Positions 11,404-23,094 of a stretch of DNA of 64,000 nucleotides are shown here, one piece after another. Position numbers and translations under genes: made by a program. The notes beneath the pieces were generated by a model, which was given only the letters and a program-made list of their open reading frames with translations, did no database searches and had not been told where the DNA came from. Every line of letters begins with the position of its first letter. The first letter of the stretch is position 1. The stretch is from Helicoverpa zea (lineage: Eukaryota > Arthropoda > Insecta > Lepidoptera > Noctuidae), in NCBI RefSeq assembly GCF_022581195.2, contig NC_061475.1, positions 6,882,001 to 6,946,000 on the forward strand, given 5' to 3'.

Positions 11404-14400
11404 GTGAGTACCAAAGATTAATCATTGTGATTTAGTGTCAATAATTTATTTGATATATTCTATTTAAATTGTATGATGCATAAGGAATATCACTGCACTG
11501 CTCAGCTCTGCTGCTTGTATTTTATCATTGATCTTACCTTTAGTATTTTCGTAATTGAAATTCTCTTGTCTTGTCGTAATTGAAAACCTACAATTTACAA
11601 TCCTTAAAATCAAACTAGACTAGAGAATCTTTCAGATAAAAAAGTAACCTTTTTCCACATAATAGTTTTTTTCTGCTGATATCTCATAGTTTTCGTTATT
11701 GATTATGTGTCTAAAAGAAATTTTACACATTTGAAAACAATATACCTAAAGAGGAATGCCATTTTTTTCCACAATGTGTACCAAAAACTAGATTTTTCTA
11801 TTGTTTTTTTTCCTCAATTTATCTAAAACACCATATTCACTTCCAGGTAGGTGACGCAGGCGGTGAGACAGAAGGCAATCTCCTCGTAGAGACGGTGCCA
11901 TCATGGGTGGTGGACGTAGCTATAGAGATGGCTGCACCCAAGCTGAACAAACTGCCCTTCTACTTACTGCCGCATTCCAGCTGTCAGAGTAAACAGGATC
12001 GGCAGAAGAAGGTATATTCATTGTGTTAAATTTTAACATTCCAAGATACATACATATTGACAAGTGAAGCTAATATAAGCGTGTTAAAAATAGAAGTTAA
12101 TTTATTATGATAATGTAATAAATAATATAGCTTGAATATGTCAAACTAGACGGACTAGAACCAGTTTTTAATAAGTAGAAGCTAGAGTTACTTATATATT
12201 AAATTGATTAAAATGGATAAATTATTGACCTTGGATTTCAGTTAGTACGTATGATGATGATGAGAACTATAAATATTGTTAATGTTCTTCACAGCTTTAA
12301 AATACAGGGTGTGTCGTTCACAATCACATTAAATCCTATCGCATAGACTTTATGATATTCTATGGCGAATTGTAAAAAAAAAATAACTAATCCAATGGTT
12401 TGGCCACAGGAGTCATTTTTCGTTTTTGTAATTTACAACATCATGTGTAAAGCAGAGATAAAGTTAGAAGTATCGAATGTTTTGATCAGTTGACAGCTGT
12501 CAGTTTTCAAGGGAGAATTTCAGTTGTTTGTAATGACTGACGTTTATATAGTGTTCTAATTTTCACACATTTTTATTCTATACTAGCTTCCGCCAGCGGC
12601 TTCACCCGCGTGGTGTGTTGATAAAAAGTAGCCTATGTGTTAATCCAGGGTATCACCTATCTACATACCAAATTTCAATCAAATCAGTCCAGTCGTTTTT
12701 GCGTGATAGAATAACAAACATACATCCATACATTCTCACAAACTTTCACATTTATAATATAAGTAGGATATAAGTAGGATACTTTGTTTGAAAAATTATT
12801 TTTTTTATTTTTACGTATTTTTCTTTTTTGTTTGTGTTAATCGACATATATGAACTAGTATATTAACGCATTTCATTTAATGTGATTGTGAACGACACAC
12901 CCGATATATCCAGATTCAGAAAATCGCTATAATTCTATAGTATGCCTAGATTACGTACTGGAAGTAAAATCAAACAAAAAAACTAACAGACATTCAAACA
13001 AATTTTCGCATTCAACGGTTCATTAGTTTTGGCTTGAAAGTTGGACTCAAACAGATAGTTTATTATAGCTTACAAGCTTCAGGTTTCAAATTATGATGAT
13101 CTGAGATCTGTCTAGGCGGCTGGTTGACGCTTCTCGTGACCAAAAGGCTGGCTATTACCTCGGACAAAGGATCAGCATGGCCATCCAACGAGGTAATGCT
13201 GCCAACCTCTTGGGTACGCTCCCAGTTGCAGCGATGGGGATGAATTTTTTGACGCCTTTTAGATATAGTGTATATATATATGGTTTTTTTAATTGTTTTA
13301 CTAGGATAGTTTTTTTTGTGTTGTAAATATCTATGTATATAACTATGTAAATAAAGTTTCCATTGATGAAGTACAAATTAATCACAATTAACATTTGGGT
13401 ATGATTTAAGCTGTCACCAATTTAATTCATTTTGTGTTTCTTAAATAATAGGGTTTGCCCTCAAAATAGTAGATTTGTCACCAAATGTAGTCACCAAACA
13501 ATATAAAATCATTTCCACAATAAATTACCGAAAATCATGGAGATATGGGGTCAAGTACCAAATAAATGATTTTGTATGTATTATAATAGGTTTGTCCTAA
13601 TAGTATTTAAGCAAACTAATTTAAAGAGATCACCAATAAATCATATATTATATCACTAGAAAATTTCATGAAGGTCTAAAAATGTAGGGTGGTCGTCATC
13701 ATCATTACAACCAAAAGAGTCTACTACTTAACTGGCCATGTGCCTCCCCCCAAGGGCTTTAGTTTCCACAGGTAGTATAAATATATTTAAATTAAATTTC
13801 TAGCTGAATAGTAAATAAAACAATTAATCAAAGTCAAAATAATCAATATTTATTGTTAAAAATCTCACTGCCCGCGCCCCGCATCGTATGATCGTACCTA
13901 CAACCAACCTACAACCCATTCGTTGAGGCCCGAAAGCGCGCCAATTTGTCTCCCTTCCCTTCCTCTTCCCTTTGAACATATTTTTATTAAAATTATAAAC
14001 TGATGTATTAAATTGGTAACGAATACATTATTTTAATAACTGAACGAAATAAAATGTAACTACTGTATTGGTGACAAAATAACAAATAAAAAGGAGTCGC
14101 AGTCAGGGATCGATTAATCGATTTATTTGGTGACAGATCTACCATTTTGAGCACCAAGCTATTATTTAAGTAATAAAACTATTATTATAAGAACGAAGTT
14201 TATATTCATGTAATGCACTACAATTTTATTGGTAATCCATCTCATATTTTACACATTATATTAACAATAATTTGCTAATTCATACCTGGGAACACTCTTT
14301 GTTTATCTGAGAACGAAAATATTTCGTGGCGATAGATCTATTTATTAGGTGATACAACTTGATGACAAATATAAATTTTGGTGACAAAAAATATAGTTCC

Positions 14401-15778
14401 CTTAACATTTTTGCATGCAATTCGCATGATTAAGCGTCATTATTCACATAATCTTAGTTTCGTAATATGTGCATGCTTAGTAACACTCTTGCCCAATGCA
14501 TAATCATACATACATGATATTCATTGATACTTGCTACAGTAAAATAATGGTGTACCTACATAAATGTTACTGGAAAATAACAAGAGCCGTAAGTTTATAT
14601 TATATCCTAGGAAATGTGAGCGTAAAAAAATACCTCTTTATCTCTCGTTTAGAATTCTACTAAAGTTTATAATTAATAGTTAAGGTGTGTAGATATTTTA
14701 TTTAATGAATGCTGAGCTATACAATAAACAATGTTTATGTACATTTTATCTACATTTACACACTCAATATGTGAATGTACTCTCTATTTATGTTATTCTG
14801 ATGTATTACTGTTAATGATTTCCCTGTCCCATTAGTCATAGTAAGTTTCATTAAAATCTGTCCAGCATATTTTGTTGCTTAAAAGTTACATCCATCCAAA
14901 TTTTCATCTTTACAGCTTTAGAAAGGTACTTTAACTATCGTTTTACCAATTCCAGGACCGTCTAGTAGCCAACGACTTCATCCAATGCCGTAAAGTAGCA
15001 GAACACGTGGTAGAGAAGATAGTGGGCGGTGGCGACGTGAACGGCGCGAGTGCCGGCAGCGGCCGCGCCAGCGCCAACGAGGACAGCGGCAACGACGCGC
15101 CGGAGGAGAGGGTCGAGCTGCTCTGCTGCGATCAGGTAACTAGAGGGGGTTCTAGAATGTTCCAGAGACTCGTCGAAGTTTCTAGAGAATTAAAAGGAAC
15201 TTTGGTGGTGGGTGTGAACACCGAATCAGGTATTGTTGGTTCATCTAACGTGTGTAATACTATTCCTTTGTTGGGCTAGCTTCTGTCAGCGGTGTCACCG
15301 GAATCCCATGGAAAGTACTCCACGCACCCGGTAAAAAGTAGCCTTCCACGGTAAAAAGGCTATTGGCCCAGCCAATAGCCGCACTGCCGTGCCCCCAGAT
15401 CTAACACAAATGTGTGAATGCGTTAGATGTTTGAAGTCGGATCAGTAGTGGTTAAGATTAGCGCATTCAAGAAAACAAAAAAAAATATTTTATCATATAA
15501 GTTAAAATTTTAGATTTATTTACCAAACTTCTTAAATAAATTACTTAACATGCTTGCATAAGTTGGTTCAGTCTATTTTAGGAGCTTTTGAACTGCCATC
15601 AGTCACTCTCATGTTATACCTATATTCCTTATTTCAGAAATATTTTAAACTAAATTGAACTTATTTTAATATGTCATTTCAGGTGCTCGACCCCAACATG
15701 GACCTTCGTACCGTCCGCCACTTCATATGGAAATCCAACGTGGAGTTCACACTACACTACAGAGTTCTAAAACAATGA
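9898..15778 (+). CDS. WDR48: WDR48/UAF1, WD40 activator of deubiquitinases (whole gene model)
   Basis: Four coding exons (9898-11403, 11847-12011, 14956-15135, 15683-15778) join in phase 0 at GT-AG introns into a complete 648-residue protein; human WDR48 is 677. The N-terminal half is a WD40 propeller: SMEHHTDWVNDIVLC, SASSDTTVKVWNA, THKDYVRTLAYAKDKE, SAGLDRAIFLWDVNTLTALT and SGSTEKVLRVWDPR closely follow vertebrate WDR48. The C-terminal half is the family's SUMO-like-domain region, ending LDPNMDLRTVRHFIWKS and LHYRVLKQ. In animals WDR48 binds and activates USP1, USP12 and USP46, so it acts in PCNA/FANCD2 deubiquitination and signalling. The introns carry transposon debris, but all exon reading frames are intact. 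Confidence 0.95.
11847..12011 (+). CDS. WDR48: WDR48 coding exon 2 (residues 503-557)
   Basis: Acceptor TTCCAG|GTAGGTGACG and donor AAGAAG|GTATAT bound 55 codons in phase 0. The product includes ETVPSWVVDVAIE and LNKLPFYLLPHSS, which match the human segment NETVPQWVIDI and the following PFYL. Confidence 0.93.
12307..12902. mobile_element. TIR element with GGGTGTGTCGTTCACAATCA ends, 596 bp
   Basis: The left end GGGTGTGTCGTTCACAATCA is repeated inverted at the right end over about 28 bp (12307-12334 and 12875-12902). The interior is non-coding and is interrupted at about 12583-12779 by an inserted SINE/RTE-type tail. The segment GTTAATCGACATATATGAAC near 12839 is the unfilled counterpart of the site where a mariner sits at 45472-46380. 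Confidence 0.8.
12583..12779 (-). repeat. SINE/RTE-type tail nested in the TIR element
   Basis: It begins ACTAGCTTCCGCCAGCGGCT, continues through AAAAAGTAGCCTATGTGTTA and TCAATCAAATCAGTCCAGTC, and ends with TTTATAATATAAGTAGGATA plus a short duplication of that end. It is the opposite orientation of the family at 3812 and 15934. Confidence 0.65.
13083..13262 (+). mobile_element. 3' fragment of a LINE with QRGNAA..LGT tail
   Basis: Forward translation gives RRLVDASRDQKAGYYLGQR, ISMAIQRGNAANLLGTLPV and a short end. This matches the tail of the minus-strand fragments at 56377-57420 (STRDQKAGLYFGQR, IAIQRGNAASLLGT). It is therefore a 5'-truncated third copy of the same element, lying in WDR48 intron 3. 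Confidence 0.75.
13405..14400. mobile_element. Probable non-autonomous DNA element with GTCACCAA subterminal repeats
   Basis: Around 13447-13488 the text CTCAAAATAGTAGATTTGTC-ACCAAATG is matched inverted near 14125-14166 (ATTTGGTGACAGATCTACCA-TTTTGAG). Further GTCACCAA copies lie outside on the left (13413, 13477) and TTGGTGACAAA copies on the right (14070, 14385), facing each other. The interior is AT-rich and non-coding. Exact ends and target duplication could not be fixed. Confidence 0.55.
14956..15135 (+). CDS. WDR48: WDR48 coding exon 3 (residues 558-617)
   Basis: Acceptor TTCCAG|GACCGT and donor GATCAG|GTAACT bound 60 codons in phase 0. DRLVANDFIQCRKVAEHVVE and VELLCCDQ match human ..[20 protein letters not shown] and the following ELLCQDQ. 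The middle, a GC-rich GASAGSGRASANEDSGND linker, is lineage-variable. Confidence 0.93.
15683..15778 (+). CDS. WDR48: WDR48 coding exon 4, terminal (residues 618-648)
   Basis: Acceptor TTTCAG|GTGCTC leads into VLDPNMDLRTVRHFIWKSNV and a TGA stop at 15776-15778. The conserved LDPNMDLRTV block fixes the frame. Possible 3' ends are the AATAAA-type signals near 16623 and 16676. Confidence 0.93.
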   Translation: MLDPNMDLRTVRHFIWKSNVEFTLHYRVLKQ

Positions 15779-15933
15779 AACAAGCCTTATTTCTCTAAGG
15801 ACCAGTTTCGAAAGTATTGCACTTTCCACTGCATCTATAGACTATGACAGTGATGTGATCGAACGGTTTTATCAATGTATTTATTTTTCCCAATGTCAAT
15901 ACTTTGACTGGTTGCGGGAAATTCAAATATAAA

Positions 15934-16176
15934 ATCCAAACTAATATTATAAATGCGAAAGTAACTATCTGTCTGTCTGTCTTTTCTTCACGCCTAAACT
16001 ACTGAACCGATTTGTGTGAAATTTGGTACAGAAATAGTTTGGAACTTGAAAAAGGACATGGGATAGTTTTGATTACAAAAACCAAAATTTATTCCAGACA
16101 TACAGCGCCATCTATTAGTCAAAAGTCGGCATCAATTCACTATTCCAAGCGTACGAAGTCGCGGGCATAAGCTAGT
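15934..16176 (+). repeat. Interspersed repeat (CTAATATTATAAATGCGAAAGT family)
   Basis: Same architecture as 3812-3972, from ATCCAAACTAATATTATAAA to GTCGCGGGCATAAGCTAGTG, in the WDR48 3' flank. A short (GTCT)4 run sits in the usual position near its 5' end. Confidence 0.7.
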
Positions 16177-18317
16177 GTGTTTATATTAAAACATTTTATA
16201 TTTAAATTGACCGCTACCGGCTACCGGAATTCCTTACCCAGACCAATTAAATTGTCTTTGCAGTAGTAAAGAACGAATGCAGTATAAGTATTATATTGAA
16301 GTTTAACATTTTATTGTTGCATTGTATTGTATTTATGTATGTATTCCATATTTAAAATATATTTTTCATGATATTTGTAATAGCTAGTCCAAATGAGCAA
16401 TCAATAATCTGTATAAAAATTACAATTTAATTTCAAATCCTAAAAAAAATTATAGTGACATTTTCATATTCTTACAAAATGTTGGGAGCGATCTCATTGG
16501 TAGAAACTACACATGAAAATACGTTTGACCAATAGAAACACGATATTCACCTGTCACTTTTGGCGCGAACCGCCATCTTTAATTCCTAACCTCTATAAAT
16601 AAGATACGATAATATTTAAATGTAATAAAAGCTTTAAACATTAAAAGCGACTCGCGAACTCGTTTTAAAGCTTGAATAAATATAAAAGAAAACGACTGTT
16701 AATTAATTACAATAAAATAAATATATATACTAGTAAATACGGTGTGTTCATAATCTACCAACGGTTACCTTAAACATCATTTTTGTACATGGGTGCGTTC
16801 ATAACGTGGTAGAAATACATAAACCTTTGGTCTTACACATCTTTATAATTAGAGCAAGGAGGTTGACCCTCATCAAGTTAGGAGTAAACTATTGTAGGGT
16901 AGCTAAATGATAAACATGGATTATAGAAAATGGACATCATTACTTAGAATAGTATCAGAAAAATGTGAAAGTGACAGCTACCAAACGGCCTGTAGAAGAT
17001 ACGCTTTCTTTTTCTTTTATATTTGTGGTCAATATTTTGTTGAATGGGTAATCCATTTTCTGTTTATGAATGTCAACTGTAGACATCATTATTGCCACAG
17101 ATGTATTTTAATCAACACTTATCAATTCTTTCTTTCTACAACGAATGCTGTATGTACCTACTCTGAGTGTTCATGATTTCAACAAGTGTATCACCATAAA
17201 GTACTGTTCAATGAAATAGTTCCAATTACACTAAATAAATAATTGTATCAGAATGTATTAAAGTTTGTAAAAAATATGCTAACACAATTATGTAAATCAC
17301 ACAATTATGTTAATGTCAATGTATGTGATTGACTAAATTTCAAACATATTTTCACAAAATAACTGCCATAGAAATTATATCAATTATTTTGAAGGTGCTT
17401 CAAAACTGCTTATATCGTAATCGAAATTTAATATATAAAATATTATTCTTAAAGCGAGTTTGAACTATGTTTTCATTATACGTTTACCATAAATACTGGC
17501 GTCAAATAAAACCTATTTTACTGATCACATAATACATAATCAGCGATTGTGAATATAATTGTACATCTAGATAATATTATAATGTACTTGGCTATAAAAA
17601 ACTCGTTCATATAAAATTGTATAGCACACTACACTATTAGGTAAAATATATAAGTAATTAATAAATAATTGTATTTATGTAACATCTGAAATTATCTATT
17701 GTTAAGATGGTATTAACGAAATTCCTAAGCATAAACGTAAAGTGAAGTTGCCACCAGATTTTCATGATAGATAAATGGCAGAAGTACGATAGTTAACAGT
17801 TATCGTCATATAAGTTTGCTGCTCCGACGTTAGCCACAAGTGACCTCGCGGAAGGTAATGAAACAACAATAATCAAAAAACAATAATAGTAGTTCCAGTA
17901 ATAGTAACAGCGCTTAAAGTGGCTGACTTCAGAGTGGCAATTTTATTTGACGAGTATTGTCATTTCAACAATAATGTTGTTTTCTTTATGTTTGTAATAT
18001 TATTTCGTCAATTTCTGGTGTAAACTGTACCTAGTTTCGGTGTTTCCGATCATTGGGCTTAATTCTTTTTGATTCCAATGTGTTATTTTGGTTTTAAGAG
18101 ATATTGCCCCAATTTTCTTTGTAGCTATTTTATTCCTGTATTAAATTTATTAATTCTTTGTCTATAATGATACTTATTGATAAAATTGTTCATAAATAAT
18201 TGAAATTCTTGTATCTTAATTTAATTTTGATGCAAAATTATTGCCAGTGAAAATATCTCGTCGCTTTGGTTGCTCTTGGGAATAGAAATAAGGAATTAAA
18301 ACAATACTTAAGACCTC
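16177..18317. other. Intergenic DNA between WDR48 and mtEF-Tu
   Basis: AT-rich and without a convincing gene. The longest forward frame (16907-17176, 89 codons) has no recognisable domain and cysteine/phenylalanine-rich composition typical of chance frames. Several AATAAA signals near 16620-16690 could end WDR48 transcripts. Confidence 0.5.
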
Positions 18318-18440
18318 GTTGCACCATTTAACTATAACGATAACCAAACCATAACCAGCCGTATACTTGCCGCCCATTGGTCAAATCGGCAATTTGACAG
18401 CTGAAAATGGTTCGGTTATTGTTAAAGTTGAATAGTGTAC
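18318..18440. mobile_element. Short MITE (GTTGCACCATTTAAC family), copy 1
   Basis: The left end GTTGCACCATTTAACTATAA-CGATAACCAAACC is matched inverted by the right end GGTTCGGTTATTGTTAAAGT-TGAATAGTG. The interior GTATACTTGCCGCCCATTGG reappears in reverse complement at 21608-21720, inside mtEF-Tu intron 3. Confidence 0.75.
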
Positions 18441-19355
18441 TGACCCTTATAAAAAATAACTTTCAAAGTGTTCAGAAACCGCCATGGCAGCTAGAATTGC
18501 GGTTGGCAATTTGTCAGTGTAGCCCTCTACAAGAATTGTTCGATAATGGGCTCTAGCGACTAAAATAAGTTTCAAGTCACAATATAAGTGGAGTCGACGC
18601 GAAAGATAAATACGTGTAGATGCTCTAGAGATGTCTACTGTAAAATTGTGGCATGCTTGTAATTATACTATTTGAAATAAAGTTGTTAATTTAATTTTGT
18701 TGTTTTTTTTTTTGGTTCTGAGTTCTGTCCCCTGGTATGCATCTGCTTCTATCTTAACTCTTGAGCAGCGTAAATACCCATGAATTTCCCATAATATCGT
18801 ACATAAAGGGAGTAGGTAAGAAAGTGGAAGTATACGGAAGAGTAGGTACAGTAAACTGCACATTAGTGGTAACTGTCATGCACCTTAACGCAATAGTAAT
18901 AAGTACGATTTTCCTATAAAACTATTACCACTGACCTGAAGTTGACTGTACATAGGACTCCTCCTATGTACAGTCTAAGTACTCCTACTTACATGAGGTT
19001 ATAAGGAGAATACATAAAAAATAAATGTGACCGTGACGGCACGAACAAGTGAATGAGCATAGGCATGCCCACAGTAACCACTACGGTAGATCCGCAATTG
19101 CTTCTCATTTATTATTTTGAAATAACAAGAATCGTTTGAAATGATTATTTATTGGTATCCAAAAATACACATTTTAACAACGAATAACACTTGAGCAACA
19201 TTCGAAGTTTACGTTCAGAAAATTATTTACAGAATAATTTTGTGACTTCATGTTTCTGAACAAGCGCTAAACCGTCACGTAATCTGTCAAATTCGTAACA
19301 ACATAACCTAAAAACTTGTTGACCTCAATGAAAAACTGAAAATATTTACAGAAAA

Positions 19356-19662
19356 ATGAGTGCAAGACTCATATTGCGGTCTTTATATTGTAGTTTTACA
19401 ACAAAACCACCTATTCGACGCAGTTTCCTGCCTGCAAATAGGTTATATGTTGGTATATTTCGTGTTTCTTGTAATGACTACTGTACCAAAGTAGAAGCTC
19501 AGGTTGTGGAGAAGAAACACTGTAATATAGGTACTATTGGCCATGTAGACCATGGTAAGACGACCCTGACTGCAGCTATTACAAAGATATTGGCAAATGA
19601 TGGGTTGGCGCAGTATGTATCATATGACGAGATTGACCGTGCACCAGAGGAAAAAGCTAGAG
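19356..19662 (+). CDS. TUFM: mtEF-Tu coding exon 1
   Basis: Encodes the presequence and the G1 motif GHVDHGKT. It ends AGAG|GTAACT after one base of a glycine codon, completed by GT of exon 2 to give RG|ITINAAH across the junction. The start is the first ATG of the frame (AAAAATGAGT). Confidence 0.92.
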
Positions 19663-22600
19663 GTAACTCATATTGTTCATCCATAAAATTAATGCTTCAA
19701 TAATAATATATAACCGAAAAACTATATTCAGACTCCTAAATGCTAACAGTCAGACAGCTCTTTGTGCTCAAGTCCACCTTGAGAAGACATAGAAGCGTCC
19801 CACGCCCAGATCCAGGTAGACGTAGCAAGATGCCGGTATGCCCAAGCAAATTTTGTAGGACTTCTTTCGCCAGAAAGCAGTTTGTTTCTCTGAACATAAA
19901 AATCTACAATGAATTAAATAAGAAACTCAATATCGGAAAACTCAATCGATTGGCTACTGGCACTCGAGTGGCACTTTAAAAACACCCTTACTGACTGGCT
20001 TCCAACTATGAACTACACTAAAACCGAAGAATTACTGACTTACATCGCATAACCAACTTTCACTTTACCTCCACAAACAGGCTCAAACAAAACATACAAT
20101 CATGTTAAGAAACCCAATCATGCACATACTCACCCATACACATACTCCTCACACACTTAAACACACACACACATACACACAACAAACACGACACATGGTC
20201 CTATAGAGAATAGCTTAATATTCAAATTAAATTTTAATCTTTATTTATCTTGTAAGCAGTGACAACGTTTCACATACAGTATCAATATTGTAATTGTATT
20301 AACAGGCAAATACACGACTAAACACTGCCACCGAAGATACAAGCTTTTGCTTAGTTTGGGAGACAGTGATAGCACCTACAGCGTAATACATTAACTTGTG
20401 ATGTAAATATTAGAAATAAGTCCTGTGAAACTGTATAAACTGAGACAATAAAGATTATTTATTATTTAATATTACCTGATTGTTTATTTTTTTATTTCAT
20501 ATTAAATCATTTTGATAAAAATATGAGTCACTGTACTCTTATTAGGTAACTATTTCAGGATATACCTACCTGTAGAAATAACTTTACCCATTGTATGCCA
20601 GAGCACAGATATGCACGAAAAAAAATATGTTTCGAACTGTCTTATTTACCCCCATACAAGTAACTATTTCAATCGCTACTTATTTTGCCCTTTCAAATTC
20701 TATTTACTGAAACTAAACTTTTTTCTCTCAAAGAAGATCTTACTTAAGTTAGGCATAAATTTTCAGGTATCACAATAAACGCCGCCCACGTAGGCTACAG
20801 CACAAAGCTACGTCACTACGCACACACTGACTGTCCCGGCCACGCAGACTACATCAGAAACATGATATCAGGAGCCTCGCAGATGGATGCCTCGATCCTT
20901 GTGGTGGCAGCTAATGACGGGCCGATGCCGCAGACGAGAGAACATTTATTGTTGGCCAAGCAAGTTGGCATACAGTATATTTTGGTGTATATTAATAAGG
21001 CTGATTTAGTTGATAATGAGGTGAGTACAATTTATTAATATACTGGCTGATTCATGCTGGTACTGGTAGTTTCACCCCTGTCCTGTAGGAACTTCTTATA
21101 CCTAGATAAATGTTTCCCAACATTGAAAGAAATTTTCAAATTGGTTCAGTAGTTTCAGAGCTTGATAGTAGTAGATTAAAAACATAAAAAAAAAATCATA
21201 CAACTATAGATCATGCAGAACAATTTAAAGTGTAATTACCTATGTTGAAGGTATTTCATTTAGAAGGCAAAAGGTGTCCCAATATTTATTAATTCTGTAC
21301 TTCAATTACATAGCCTACAAATGAATAAAACTGTGAAATTGCTTTTGAACCCCAGTTCATAAATTAAAATCAATATTTTTGTTTTCAGCTGCTAGAGCTT
21401 GTAGAAATTGAAATGAGGGAGCTGCTATCAGATTTTGGCTATGATGGCAACACTGTGCCCATGATCTGTGGTTCAGCATTGAAGGCATTAAATGGTGATG
21501 AGTCTGAATTTGGTAAGTAGCTACATATACCTGTATTTTACTATTCTCAAACACACAGCTTAAGATTAGCTGCTATAAGCTTTAAAAATAAAGTGTATTT
21601 GTGCAAATAAGTAAAAACAACCCATTTTCAGTTGGCAAATCGCCAATTTTACCAATGGGCGGCAAGTATACGGCTCGTTTTGGTTTGGTTATCGTTACAG
21701 TTAAATTATCATAATTGCAGTACTGCTCTAATCTTAACTATTGTGTACTTTCATAAAATTTTAATTTCCAATTTTTCTTTCTTTATGTTTTTGCAGGTGC
21801 ACCATCAATCCGCAAGCTCCTATCCACAATGGATGAATACGTCCCTCCCATAGTGCGGGATCTATCCTCCCCCTTCCTCATGCCCATAGACAATGCCTTC
21901 ACAGTCCCCGGCAGAGGGACAGTAGTCGTTGGTACCATAAAGCGAGGAATTATGAAGAAGAACGCAGATGCTGAGCTCTTGGGTTTTGGCAATAATATTA
22001 AGACTACTATTTCTGATGTTCAGATTTTTAAGGAGAGTGTGCCTGAGGTTTGTATTTGTTACTCTTGTCAAAATTAAGCATGTTATAAAAACAAGAATTC
22101 CTGCCCTCCTCTTTCCATTTGATTTTGCTAGGTAGAAAAGTATATAGCGAATAAAAGCAGGTTTAGCACTACACAACTAGACTTCCTCAACAGTTCATAG
22201 GCCGACAATGAGAACTTAGACGCCACTTCCAACCACTTCAATGAATTGTGGTTTTGTTACAATATTTGTAAAAAATTGCCTTCTTTACTTATGGAATCCT
22301 GATTAAGGCAATCTTTTTGTGGAACGTGAATTAACAAGACGTGAATTGAAGTGATATCAAGACATATTATAGACACATAGGCTTATCTATAACCCTGATG
22401 ATTTTCTTACCATTTCAGGCTTTAGCCGGCGACAACGTAGGAGTATTACTCAGAGGAATGAAGATAAAGTCAGTGGAAACGGGAATGCTTCTGACAGCAG
22501 CAAAGAGCTGTTTTCTAAGCAACCACTACAAAGCAAAGATATATTTCTTGACGAGGAACGAGGGTGGAAGAAGGAAGCCTGTATTCTCTAAGTATTCGCA

Positions 22601-23094
22601 GCAAATGTTCAGTGGAACTTGGAATATTGCTTGTAGAATTGATTTGGGTAAGTTTTCAATGCTAAAAGCTGTTCATTTTTTTAATGTATCATACAAAATA
22701 TAGGTAACTCTTCCCAACTGTATAAAAAATGGCCATTGAATTATGGTGATTAGTACTTGAATTGATTTAAATTTTGTATTTTAACAAAAAATAACTAAAA
22801 TAAAACTGGCTTATGACTATGGCACGTCTGCTCTGGAGGAGAATCGAAAAATGTTGTGATTTAATTCTTATTTTTACCTTTTTTCTAGATCCATCACTTC
22901 ACATGATGATGCCAGGAGACCACGGCGAAGTATATTTAACCCTTCTCCAAGACATGGTGATGACTGTCGGTCAACCCTTCACTATTCGAGAGAATAATGT
23001 TACCGTAGCTACCGGTATCATTACCGACTTGCTAAAGTCAATAAATGTGCCTAAAGGGAAATTGGGAAAAGTCGTGCTAAAGTTAGAAGAATGA
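19356..23094 (+). CDS. TUFM: Mitochondrial elongation factor Tu (whole gene model)
   Basis: Six exons (19356-19662, 20767-21020, 21389-21512, 21797-22047, 22419-22647, 22889-23094) give 456 residues, the normal length for mitochondrial EF-Tu, the GTPase that delivers aminoacyl-tRNA to the mitoribosome. Residues 1-50 are basic and hydroxyl-rich, as a mitochondrial presequence. GTPase motifs are complete: GHVDHGKT (62-69), RGITINAAH (about 102-110), DCPGHAD (124-130), NKAD (179-182) and GSAL (215-218). Domains 2 and 3 follow, with VPGRGTVV and FLTRNEGGRRKP. The stretch KSVETGMLLTAAKSCF, where EF-Tu normally has RG.V.A.PG, is unusually diverged, so this may be the second, less conserved insect paralogue. 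An AATAAA lies at 23134. Confidence 0.93.
19735..20475 (+). mobile_element. 5'-truncated LINE insertion in mtEF-Tu intron 1
   Basis: Forward translation from about 19740 to 19979 gives a LINE reverse-transcriptase C-terminus (FARKQFVSLNIKIYNELNKK followed by LNIGKLNRLATGT). This resembles the FARRQFVFLGSKLYN-type ends of jockey-like LINEs. The non-coding tail runs to an AATAAAGATTATTTATTATTT end at 20449-20470, as expected for a retroposed 3' end. The coding part has no start and is a dead fragment. Confidence 0.6.
20767..21020 (+). CDS. TUFM: mtEF-Tu coding exon 2
   Basis: From TTTCAG|GTATCACAAT to AATGAG|GTGAGT. Carries switch regions, DCPGHAD and NKAD. MISGASQMDASILVVAANDG and PMPQTREHLLLAKQVG are near-invariant EF-Tu text. 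Confidence 0.93.
21389..21512 (+). CDS. TUFM: mtEF-Tu coding exon 3
   Basis: From TTTCAG|CTGCTAGAG to TTTG|GTAAGT. Encodes LLELVEIEMRELLSDFGYDG and the G5 element GSAL, ending after one base of a glycine codon. Confidence 0.93.
21608..21720. mobile_element. Short MITE (GTTGCACCATTTAAC family), copy 2, reversed
   Basis: Contains CCATTTTCAGTTGGCAAATC, CCAATGGGCGGCAAGTATAC and TGGTTATCGTTACAGTTAAA. These are the reverse complement of the interior and one arm of the copy at 18318-18440. It lies in mtEF-Tu intron 3 and does not touch an exon. Confidence 0.65.
21797..22047 (+). CDS. TUFM: mtEF-Tu coding exon 4
   Basis: From TTGCAG|GTGCACCA to CCTGAG|GTTTGT. Encodes the domain 1-2 linker and domain 2 (STMDEYVPPIVRDLSSPFLM, then NAFTVPGRGTVVVGTIKRGI), matching EF-Tu. 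Confidence 0.93.
22419..22647 (+). CDS. TUFM: mtEF-Tu coding exon 5
   Basis: From TTTCAG|GCTTTAGC to TTGG|GTAAGT. Encodes ALAGDNVGVLLRGMKIKSVE, then a diverged loop in place of the usual A.PG element, then YFLTRNEGGRRKPVFSKYSQ of domain 3. Confidence 0.92.
22889..23094 (+). CDS. TUFM: mtEF-Tu coding exon 6, terminal
   Basis: From TTCTAG|ATCCATCAC to TGA at 23092-23094. Encodes MMMPGDHGEVYLTLLQDMVM, FTIRENNVTVATGIITDLLK and a lysine-rich end. AATAAA at 23134-23139 is a plausible polyadenylation signal, 33 bp before the foldback element begins. Confidence 0.92.

Noticed and set aside
16907..17176. 89-codon plus-strand frame after WDR48
   Set aside because: No domain, signal or splice link; likely chance frame in the 3' flank.
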